Shown: piece by piece, positions 56,793 through 64,000 of the stretch
Layout: every line of letters begins with the position of its first letter
How positions within the stretch are numbered: position 1 is the first letter of the stretch
NCBI RefSeq assembly: GCF_921292975.1
Contig: NZ_CAKLCM010000002.1
Location: forward strand, 1,922,001-1,986,000
Origin: Vibrio hippocampi
Lineage (GTDB): Bacteria; Pseudomonadota; Gammaproteobacteria; Enterobacterales; Vibrionaceae
Reading direction: 5' to 3'
Length of the DNA: 64,000 bases
The notes under the pieces: generated by a model
Seen by the model: only the letters and a program-made list of their open reading frames with translations
The model's database searches: none
Told to the model about the DNA's origin: nothing
Translations under genes and position numbers: made by a program

Positions 56793-57245
56793 TTAGCTAC
56801 GATAATCTATCGGAGCTCTACTAATTCCATTTTTTAAACAAAATGTCAGCCAATCACTGAGAAATTGATTGAACTGAAATTTTTCGTCTCGCTGGAGCAT
56901 TTTCGCATTTGGGTAATCATATCGTGCTTTAACACGTGCGGTTTGCTCACAGTGGCTCACTTCTGCCACTCGTGCGTCGTGATATAAACGTACCGTCATT
57001 TTAGGCAAAGGGAAAAGATGAAGCTCGTCATCCTGCAAAATTTCAACCAATGTTGTGTACTTGGTCACTTCCAGTACTTCTAGTTGGTAGGTTAATTGTG
57101 CAGCTTGATAACAACGAGTATCACCGACTAACGCATTTGGCGGCAGTAATCGATTGAGCTTTGCGTAGTTGGTTTCATAAACCCGCATCAATTCCGCCAG
57201 ATCAACATGGTATGGGTTAGTATCAGTCATTCGCATGGCTTTCAT
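56793..57245 (-). CDS. yqiB: YqiB family protein (DUF1249)
   Basis: About 150 residues, DUF1249. Function unknown. Conserved parts include VDLAELMRVYETNYAKLNRLLP and VRLYHDARVAEVSHCEQ (shown only in part). The ATG at 57245 overlaps the nudF stop as TAATG; a start further upstream lies inside nudF. The constant place between nudF and cpdA in gammaproteobacteria supports the call. Confidence 0.9.
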   Translation of the reverse strand: MKAMRMTDTNPYHVDLAELMRVYETNYAKLNRLLPPNALVGDTRCYQAAQLTYQLEVLEVTKYTTLVEILQDDELHLFPLPKMTVRLYHDARVAEVSHCEQTARVKARYDYPNAKMLQRDEKFQFNQFLSDWLTFCLKNGISRAPIDYRS

Positions 57246-57874
57246 TATTGCTGCCACTCCTGCTGTAGCCTGTTGTAATTTAACTGCAGCCACTGCAAGG
57301 CCATAATTGATGCCCCATTTTCAATCACGCCGCTTTCTACCAATTGGTAAGCTTGCTCCCTTGAAACCACGCTAACACGAATATCCTCTCCCTCTGACTC
57401 TAGACCATGAACCCCATCAGCAAGCGATGCATCCACCTTGCCCACAAAAAGAGCAATTTTCTCATTACATCCTCCAGAAGAAGGGTAATAAGAGGTGATA
57501 TAAGCCAATTTATCAACGGTGACACCCGCTTCTTCTTCTGACTCACGCCTCACTAATTCTTCAACAGATTCGTCTTTATCGACAATGCCTGCAACGATTT
57601 CTATTTGCCACGGATTAGCGTGTTCCAGTGCACCAACTCGAATCTGTTCGATCAAAACAACTTGGTCTCGAATAGGATCATAAGGCAGCATCGCTGCTGC
57701 TTCAGAGCGAACAAACATCTCTCGCTCGATGACATGACTCCAGCCACCCTCAAACAAACGATGTTTGAAACGATACTTTACCATCTCAAAAAAACCTTTA
57801 AATACAGTTTGTTTTGAATGGATCTCAATATCATCAACATTTAATTTGTTGTTGGCTTTATCGCTGGGTTGCAT
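57245..57874 (-). CDS. nudF: ADP-ribose diphosphatase NudF
   Basis: 209-residue Nudix hydrolase that splits ADP-ribose to AMP and ribose-5-phosphate. The Nudix box runs from GIVDKDES through RRESEEEAGV (about residues 92-114). First gene of nudF-yqiB-cpdA-yqiA-parE-parC and divergent from tolC, as in E. coli. Confidence 0.96.
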   Translation of the reverse strand: MQPSDKANNKLNVDDIEIHSKQTVFKGFFEMVKYRFKHRLFEGGWSHVIEREMFVRSEAAAMLPYDPIRDQVVLIEQIRVGALEHANPWQIEIVAGIVDKDESVEELVRRESEEEAGVTVDKLAYITSYYPSSGGCNEKIALFVGKVDASLADGVHGLESEGEDIRVSVVSREQAYQLVESGVIENGASIMALQWLQLNYNRLQQEWQQ

Positions 57875-58112
57875 ATCCGGTCTCTTTAAATCGAGTAAGT
57901 GTTATAGTCTACTCAACGATTGACCATTCTACCAACCATCAGGTTCAACTTTTGATGCAATAATTCAACTTTTATTTGATTTTGAATAATTATTTGTCTC
58001 AATTTTGTTCTTGGTAACGTAAAAAAGTGCAAAGTTTCGAGTGAATTACGGTCATTTTAAGTTAAACTGTGATTCATACCCTTAACCAGTATTACTAGCA
58101 GGATTAGGACAA

Positions 58113-59426
58113 ATGAAAAAACTGCTTCCATTATTTATCTCAGCTGCATTAGGAAGCGTAAGTGCAGCATCTTGGGCTGATTCTCTAACTGAGATCTACA
58201 ATCAAGCAAAAGAAAACGATCCTCAGCTACTGCGTGCGGCGGCCGATCGTGATCAAGCTTTTGAAGCCATTAATTCAGCAAGATCTTCTCTACTTCCACA
58301 AATTAACCTAACTGCAAGCTATGATTTTACTCGTGCGGATTATAGCAGTGGTGATAGCGACGATCTCGGAGCGGGTGTTAGCTTCTCTCAAGAGCTATAC
58401 AATCGTACAAGTTGGATCACATTAGACACCGCTGAGAAAACAGCTCGCCAAGCGGATTCTCAATATGCTGCAGCTCAACAAGACCTTATCCTGCGTACCG
58501 CACAAGCTTATTTTGAAGTATTGCGCTCAAAAGACAGCCTAGAATTTGTTCGTTCCAACAAAGCTGCGGTCGCTCGCCAGTTAGAACAAACCAAGCAACG
58601 TTTTGAGGTCGGTCTATCAGCGATTACCGACGTTCATGATGCTCAAGCGCAATATGACCGCGTATTAGCAGATGAAGTCGTAGCTGAAAACGATCTACTA
58701 AACCAATACGAAGCACTGCGTGAAATTACGGGGCAAGAACACAAAGATATCGACATTTTAGATACCGACCGTTTCGCAGCAGAGCGCCCGACAGAAACAT
58801 TGACCACGATGTTAGATCAAGCACAAACCCAAAACTTGAGCTTGCTGTCTGCGCGTATCGGTCAAGATATCGCCAAAGATAACATTTCTCTTGCCAGCTC
58901 TGGTCATCTACCTAAGTTGACACTCGACGGCGGCTATAGCTACGGTCATGAGTTCAACAACAATAACAGTGCGTATGACTATGACGGCACTAATGTGTTC
59001 AACGCAGGTATCAACCTCTCTGTGCCTTTGTACACAGGTGGTAATATCACGTCGCAAACCAAACAAGCGGAATTTGCTTACGTGTCAGCCAGTGAACAAC
59101 TGGAACAGACTTACCGCTCTGTGGTGAAAAATGTTCGAGCTAACAACAACAATATCAACTCCTCTATCGGTGCAATCCGCGCTTATGAACAGACGGTCGT
59201 CTCTGCAGAATCTGCGCTAGAAGCGACAAAAGCAGGGTTTGATGTGGGTACACGTACTATCGTTGACGTACTTGAAGCAACTCAAGCACTTTACGATGCT
59301 GGTCGTAACCTATCAAATGCGCGTTATGACTATATCGTGAGCATCCTCAACCTACGCCAATCTGTTGGTACGCTGAGCGAGCAAGACATTATCGATATCA
59401 ATGCAGGTCTGAAAAAGAGTAACTAA
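58113..59426 (+). CDS. tolC: Outer-membrane efflux channel TolC
   Basis: 437 residues with a signal peptide (about 1-22, ending SWA). Trimeric outer-membrane channel for multidrug efflux pumps and type I secretion. Two repeated halves typical of the family are visible (NSARSSLLPQINLTASYDF and LASSGHLPKLTLDGGYSYG, each shown in part). Length somewhat short of E. coli TolC because the C-terminal tail is shorter. Divergent from nudF, with a good terminator. Confidence 0.97.
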   Translation: MKKLLPLFISAALGSVSAASWADSLTEIYNQAKENDPQLLRAAADRDQAFEAINSARSSLLPQINLTASYDFTRADYSSGDSDDLGAGVSFSQELYNRTSWITLDTAEKTARQADSQYAAAQQDLILRTAQAYFEVLRSKDSLEFVRSNKAAVARQLEQTKQRFEVGLSAITDVHDAQAQYDRVLADEVVAENDLLNQYEALREITGQEHKDIDILDTDRFAAERPTETLTTMLDQAQTQNLSLLSARIGQDIAKDNISLASSGHLPKLTLDGGYSYGHEFNNNNSAYDYDGTNVFNAGINLSVPLYTGGNITSQTKQAEFAYVSASEQLEQTYRSVVKNVRANNNNINSSIGAIRAYEQTVVSAESALEATKAGFDVGTRTIVDVLEATQALYDAGRNLSNARYDYIVSILNLRQSVGTLSEQDIIDINAGLKKSN

Positions 59427-59447
59427 TCAGAGCCTGACATTGAGATC

Positions 59448-59475
59448 AAAAAAGGACGCACATGCGTCCTTTTTT
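59448..59475 (+). terminator. Terminator of tolC
   Basis: 6-bp GC-rich stem GGACGC/GCGTCC extended by A/T pairs, loop ACAT, then six to seven T. Confidence 0.93.
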
Positions 59476-59481
59476 ATTGTT

Positions 59482-59560
59482 ATCAAGCTATGCTCATCAA
59501 GCTATGCTCATCAAACTATGGTTATCAAAACTAAGGTTATCAAAACTATGCTTATCAAAA
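59482..59560. repeat. Five and a half 14-15 bp tandem repeats after tolC
   Basis: Units: ATCAAGCTATGCTC twice perfectly (59482-59495, 59496-59509), then ATCAAACTATGGTT, ATCAAAACTAAGGTT, ATCAAAACTATGCTT and a partial ATCAAAA. They fill the space between the tolC terminator and the hldE stop region. Confidence 0.92.
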
Positions 59561-59594
59561 TTTTTACCGCTACCAAACAGCGTATTAAGAGTGC

Positions 59595-61025
59595 TTAACC
59601 CTTACCACCTTTGATCGCTTCGATGATTTCCGTCGTTGAGCAACCATCTTCAAAATTAAGCACCTTCACTTCACCACCCGCGGCAATAACCTCTTTACCA
59701 CCTTCAATCTCTTCTGGCTTGTAGTCACCACCTTTGACCAATAAATCTGGCAACACCTCCGAAATTAAACGGCGCGGTGTCTGTTCAGTGAATGGAACCA
59801 CCCAGTCAACCGCGCCTAGCCCTGCCAGTACCGCCATACGACGATCCGTTGGGTTAACCGGACGACCAGGACCTTTAAGTTGCTTCACTGAGTCATCGGT
59901 ATTCACGGCAACAATCAGGCGATCGCCCAACTCAGCAGCATGATTGAGGTAAGAGACATGCCCAGCATGCAGAATGTCGAAGCACCCATTGGTCATCACC
60001 ACTTTTTCACCCTTGGCTTGGGCTTTCTTAACCGCTTCAATGAGATCGGCTTCTGTCGTTACGCCATAGTCAGTATCGCGACTGCCGTGTACTGCCTCTG
60101 CCAATTCGATCGTAGACAGTGTTGAAGTACCAAGTTTTCCAACCACTACGCCCGCAGCGGCATTCGCCAGCGCACAAGCTTCATCTAAAGGTTTACCCGC
60201 AGATACCGAAGCCGCAAGTACCGAGATAACCGTGTCACCAGCACCGGTCACATCGTAGACTTCTTTCGCTTGGGTTGGTAAATGGAAAGGTTTTTGGTCT
60301 TTTCTCAGTAGAGTCATACCATGTTCACTACGGGTCACAAGCAGAGCTTCAAAATCAAACTGCTTAATTAAGGCGTGACCTTTTTCAACCAAATCTTGGT
60401 CATCTTTTACTTTACCAACAACGGTTTCAAACTCTGACATATTCGGCGTTAGAAGCGTGGCACCACGATAACGCTCAAAGTCTGCGCCCTTAGGGTCAAT
60501 AAAGACGGGAACACCTGCTGCCTTTGCTTTTTGAATATAGGCTTTAACATGCTCCAAGGCACCTTTCGCATAGTCTGACAGCACCACTGCGCCCATGGTG
60601 GGCAGGGCTTGTTCCATCTTAGCAAGAATCAATTCCGCATCGGTGTTTTCAAACTTATCTTCGAAATCTAAACGAATCAGTTGTTGACCACGACTCAGTA
60701 CACGTAACTTAGTAATGGTTGGGTAGTTTGGCAGAGCCACAAAGTCACAGTGAACCTTCAATGAGGTCAATGTTTCCGTAAGTACTTTTGCTGGCTCATC
60801 CATACCAACAAGACCGATCGTGTGTGCGCTACCACCAAGAGACGCGATGTTCATCGCCACGTTTGCAGCACCACCAGGACGCTCTTCGTTGTTTTCTACT
60901 TTCACTACAGGCACTGGAGCTTCTGGTGAAATTCGTCCTGTCGGACCATACCAATAGCGATCTAACATTACATCGCCTACGATAAGTACACCAGCATCAC
61001 TGTAATTAGGTAGGATGGGTTTCAT
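59595..61025 (-). CDS. hldE: Bifunctional heptose kinase/adenylyltransferase HldE
   Basis: 476 residues. Makes ADP-heptose for the LPS inner core. The N-terminal ribokinase-like domain (about 1-320) phosphorylates heptose-7-phosphate ([25 protein letters not shown]). The C-terminal nucleotidyltransferase domain begins with [16 protein letters not shown] (about 345-360). Lies 94 bases behind glnE on the same strand, as in E. coli. Confidence 0.98.
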   Translation of the reverse strand: MKPILPNYSDAGVLIVGDVMLDRYWYGPTGRISPEAPVPVVKVENNEERPGGAANVAMNIASLGGSAHTIGLVGMDEPAKVLTETLTSLKVHCDFVALPNYPTITKLRVLSRGQQLIRLDFEDKFENTDAELILAKMEQALPTMGAVVLSDYAKGALEHVKAYIQKAKAAGVPVFIDPKGADFERYRGATLLTPNMSEFETVVGKVKDDQDLVEKGHALIKQFDFEALLVTRSEHGMTLLRKDQKPFHLPTQAKEVYDVTGAGDTVISVLAASVSAGKPLDEACALANAAAGVVVGKLGTSTLSTIELAEAVHGSRDTDYGVTTEADLIEAVKKAQAKGEKVVMTNGCFDILHAGHVSYLNHAAELGDRLIVAVNTDDSVKQLKGPGRPVNPTDRRMAVLAGLGAVDWVVPFTEQTPRRLISEVLPDLLVKGGDYKPEEIEGGKEVIAAGGEVKVLNFEDGCSTTEIIEAIKGGKG

Positions 61026-61119
61026 TTGTTCACTCCGAATACATAGTTAACCTAGCTAAGTCATTGAATGGATAGTAGCACAACTCTTTAGCACTCTTCC
61101 AAAGTAAAAGGGCGATTTG

Positions 61120-63981
61120 CTAACTCTCCAGGGTCATCCACTGTTGCCAAGCATCTATCACCACTTGCCTCTCACTAACAAATTTATTTTCATCGACATC
61201 CGCGTCCAAATTAAGCAAATTTCGGTGATGAATTTCATTGCGAATGGCTGTGTAGGCGTTAGTTAGCACCATGGCTTGAGTCTCATCCATAACGCCTTGC
61301 GCCATCATAGACTCAAAAATACGGACGTTGTCTGACCATCGAGTCAGCTTTGGCTTTTGATGACTGAATTGCAATACCAAGTATTGGGCCAAAAACTCAA
61401 TATCGGTAATCCCACCCGCATCTTGTTTAAGCATAAAGCGCCCTTGCTTTTTGCCACCCAAATGTGAGCGCATCTTCTCTCGCATGTCGACGACTTGCTG
61501 CTTCAATTGCTTCTCTTCGCGCTCTTTACACAAAATATCAACGCGAGTCTGCTCAAAGGCTTGTTGCAGTGCCGAATCGCCATAAATTACCCGAGCTCGC
61601 ACCAAAGCTTGATGTTCCCATGTCCATGCTTCTTTATGTTGGTACTCATCAAAAGCATCCGTCGGACTCACCAACAAGCCAGAGACACCAGAAGGACGTA
61701 GACGCGTATCGACTTCATAAAGAATGCCCGAAGCGGTACGAGTCGAGAAAATATGAATGATGCGCTGTGCCAAGCGCAGATAAAACTGGCGGGCATCAAT
61801 TTCTTTGTGACCATCGGTATAAACGTTGTTTGGACAATCATGGGTGAACACAATATCAAGATCCGAATTGTAGCCTAGCTCCCAACCGCCAACCTTGCCG
61901 TAGCCAATCACTGCAAACCCCTTACTGCCGCGCTCTTTTAAATGGGTTGGCTCACCATATTTGCTACTTACCTGCAACCAGGCTTGGTTGATCACCGCCT
62001 CTACGATGGCTTCAGCTAAGTAGGTTAGATGGTCACTGACTTTCATCACAGGAAGTACACCAGCAATGTCGGCAGCAGCAATACGCAAAATACAAGTCTG
62101 CTTGAATTGACGTAGCGCTTCCATCTGTTGCTCCATATCCTCTTCTGGGATACGAGCTAGATAGTCCCTAAGCTCGGTTTTATATGAATCGAGCGCAACC
62201 GGGTGGTAAAGATGAGCAGGGTCAAGAAGTTCATCTAACAAAATCGGGTAACGCGCCAATTTTTCCGAGATCATCGGACTGGCGGTACACAGGCGTACTA
62301 ATTGAATCAAAGCAGCTGGGTGCTCATCTAACAACTCTAAATAAGTCGTTCTCGTCACCACTGCCCGCAAAACGTGTAGCACTCTTGGCAAACCAAATTC
62401 CGCATCTTTGTTAGCGTAAATGGTGCTGAATACTTTTGGCATTAAACGATTCAAAACCTCACGCCCTCTTGGACCTAAGGTTTTCTTGGCTAAATCGGAT
62501 TTAAAATCGGAAATTTGTTGACGCTTTTGCTCCGGTTCAGCGGCTTTAATATCGTTTTGCAGAATATGCTCAAGAACATCGGGTTTATGCGCCATATCCC
62601 AAAGTTCGCTAAAGTGTTTAGCAACGGTTTGGGTTTCTTCTTCGTCTTCTTCATCACCAATCAGGTTAGCAAAAACCTGATGCACATTGAGCATATGTTG
62701 TTGAGTGACCTCAAGCATAGACTCCCAATCATCAAAGCCGAGTGCGCAAGCAAGGCGCAGTTGATCAACATCTTTATCAGGCAATGTTTGTGTCTGTTTA
62801 TCATTGATCGCTTGGAGGATATTTTCTTGTCTGCGTAAGAACTTATATGCCTCTGTCAATTGTGTGACCTCGTTCGCGTCCAACAGTTGCAACGAACCAA
62901 TGGCCTCTAAGGTTTCTAACAAGCCACGACGGCGTAAACTTGGCTCTCGTCCACCTCGGATCAACTGGAATACTTGAGCGATAAATTCAACTTCACGAAT
63001 GCCGCCCGGTCCCAGCTTAATATTGCTCCATAAACCACGACGACGCACTTCACTGCTGATCATCGCTTTCATACGTCTGAGCGATTGAATAGCACTGAAA
63101 TCGATATAACGCCTAAAGACAAAGGGACGTAGCATCTTTCGCAGCTCTTGATACTCAGGGTACATCTCTCGCCCCATAACGCGGGCTTTGATCATGGCGT
63201 AACGCTCCCAATCACGCCCCTGCTCTTGGTAATAATCCTCAAGAGCAGCATAGCTCATCACCAAAGGTCCACTTTCACCAAAGGGTCTAAGGCGCATATC
63301 GACGCGATAGCAAAATCCATCAAAGGTTTGTTGATCAAGGGCTTTAATCAGTCGCTGACCTAAACGAGTGAAAAACTGCGCATTGGCAATCGAGCGTCGA
63401 GCTCCCTGTGTTTCACCATTTTCTGGATAGGTGAAGATAAGATCGATATCAGAAGAGAAATTTAACTCACCGCCTCCCAGTTTACCCATACCAATAATCA
63501 ACATCGGCTGAGGTTCGCCCGCAGCATTGGTGGGTGTTCCCCACTCTTGGCAACAGGTTTGATATTGCCACTGGTAAGTCTCAACAATCATCGCCTCGGC
63601 TAACATAGAAAGATGATTCAGGCTCTGTTCCAGTGACCAACTCCCCACCATATCGCGCCAAGCAATATAGACCATTTCTCGGCTTCGGAATTGACGGAGT
63701 ACCTTATGCCCCTCCTGCTCGGACGCACACAGTTTGAGTAAATCACTCAGGCGATAACGATAACCATCAATGCGACTGGCTTGTATTAACATCTTAGGAA
63801 GCTGCTCAACCAATTCGCTGTCTGTTTGCAAAGCGTCATAGATAAAATCACTCAAAGAGACAACTTGAGACAGTTGCTGTTTTAGTTCATCAGACCAATC
63901 ATTCAGCTGTGGGTGTTCGTTATAGAGCGTTTCTAAAGCAGAACGACTATGAGTTTTCAGCATCTCAGGCAATGGTTGCAT
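61120..63981 (-). CDS. glnE: Glutamine synthetase adenylyltransferase/deadenylase GlnE
   Basis: 953 residues. Adds or removes AMP from glutamine synthetase in response to P-II and glutamine. Two nucleotidyltransferase domains: N-terminal deadenylase motif GMGKLGGGELNFSSDID (about 163-179) and C-terminal adenylylase motif GYGKVGGWELGYNSDLD (about 690-706), each with helical bundle partners. AAGGAAG lies just before the ATG, so the start is well supported. Upstream gene is outside the window. Confidence 0.97.
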   Translation of the reverse strand: MQPLPEMLKTHSRSALETLYNEHPQLNDWSDELKQQLSQVVSLSDFIYDALQTDSELVEQLPKMLIQASRIDGYRYRLSDLLKLCASEQEGHKVLRQFRSREMVYIAWRDMVGSWSLEQSLNHLSMLAEAMIVETYQWQYQTCCQEWGTPTNAAGEPQPMLIIGMGKLGGGELNFSSDIDLIFTYPENGETQGARRSIANAQFFTRLGQRLIKALDQQTFDGFCYRVDMRLRPFGESGPLVMSYAALEDYYQEQGRDWERYAMIKARVMGREMYPEYQELRKMLRPFVFRRYIDFSAIQSLRRMKAMISSEVRRRGLWSNIKLGPGGIREVEFIAQVFQLIRGGREPSLRRRGLLETLEAIGSLQLLDANEVTQLTEAYKFLRRQENILQAINDKQTQTLPDKDVDQLRLACALGFDDWESMLEVTQQHMLNVHQVFANLIGDEEDEEETQTVAKHFSELWDMAHKPDVLEHILQNDIKAAEPEQKRQQISDFKSDLAKKTLGPRGREVLNRLMPKVFSTIYANKDAEFGLPRVLHVLRAVVTRTTYLELLDEHPAALIQLVRLCTASPMISEKLARYPILLDELLDPAHLYHPVALDSYKTELRDYLARIPEEDMEQQMEALRQFKQTCILRIAAADIAGVLPVMKVSDHLTYLAEAIVEAVINQAWLQVSSKYGEPTHLKERGSKGFAVIGYGKVGGWELGYNSDLDIVFTHDCPNNVYTDGHKEIDARQFYLRLAQRIIHIFSTRTASGILYEVDTRLRPSGVSGLLVSPTDAFDEYQHKEAWTWEHQALVRARVIYGDSALQQAFEQTRVDILCKEREEKQLKQQVVDMREKMRSHLGGKKQGRFMLKQDAGGITDIEFLAQYLVLQFSHQKPKLTRWSDNVRIFESMMAQGVMDETQAMVLTNAYTAIRNEIHHRNLLNLDADVDENKFVSERQVVIDAWQQWMTLES

Positions 63982-64000
63982 GCTTCTTCCTTGTATAGCG

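Noticed and set aside
59482..59560. CRISPR array after tolC
   Set aside because: Units are contiguous with no spacers, too short at 14-15 bp, and no cas genes are present in the window.

Overview
The window is a stretch of chromosome from a gammaproteobacterium, almost certainly a Vibrio. The evidence is a complete run of MSHA pilus biogenesis genes (mshH to mshE), a qstR-type LuxR regulator between ssb and galU, and protein sequences very close to known Vibrio proteins throughout. The species cannot be fixed from this. Nearly everything is core housekeeping. I see no prophage, insertion sequence, integron, CRISPR array or defence island.

Region by region. 1-9859 (minus strand): mshE (cut by the left edge), mshN, M, L, K, J, I and mshH/csrD, a tightly packed operon for the mannose-sensitive haemagglutinin type IV pilus. 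9860-10427: a non-coding gap with the ssb terminator. 10428-17753: ssb (minus), then qstR, galU, uvrA and a PglL-type O-oligosaccharyltransferase (plus). 17907-20293: exeB and exeA for the type II secretion system (minus), divergent from cca. 21667-26011: uppP-folK-folB (minus), plsY (plus), an unusual alpha/beta-hydrolase and tsaD (minus). 26241-30949: the macromolecular synthesis cluster rpsU, yqeY, dnaG, rpoD and then tRNA-Ile2 (ileX). 31049-34806: the iron transporter fbpABC with a promoter and a Fur box. 34946-36539: glnK-amtB behind a sigma-54 promoter and two NtrC-like sites. 36745-40922: yacL, then cdaR, a GntP-family permease and glycerate kinase. 41024-44845: sspA-sspB and petABC (cytochrome bc1). 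45307-48090: rplM-rpsI, zapE and yhcB. 48206-50858: degQ and degS. 50958-57874: nudF-yqiB-cpdA-yqiA-parE-parC, divergent from tolC (58113-59426). 59595-63981: glnE-hldE.

Functional links. Pilus biogenesis carries two likely c-di-GMP connections: the MshE MshEN motifs and the degenerate GGDEF/EAL protein MshH. Iron and nitrogen uptake each have a readable promoter architecture. Envelope functions recur: UppP and HldE for polysaccharide precursors, PglL for glycosylation, TolC for efflux, DegS/DegQ for quality control, and ExeAB and Msh for secretion and pili.

I did not find a convincing new multi-gene system. The best leads are: several unrelated 14-18 bp tandem repeats placed at gene ends; an alpha/beta-hydrolase whose nucleophile position reads Gly; a FolK with two active-site positions replaced; a strong inverted repeat just before uvrA; and a Ser/Asn homopolymer tract inside the MshL secretin.
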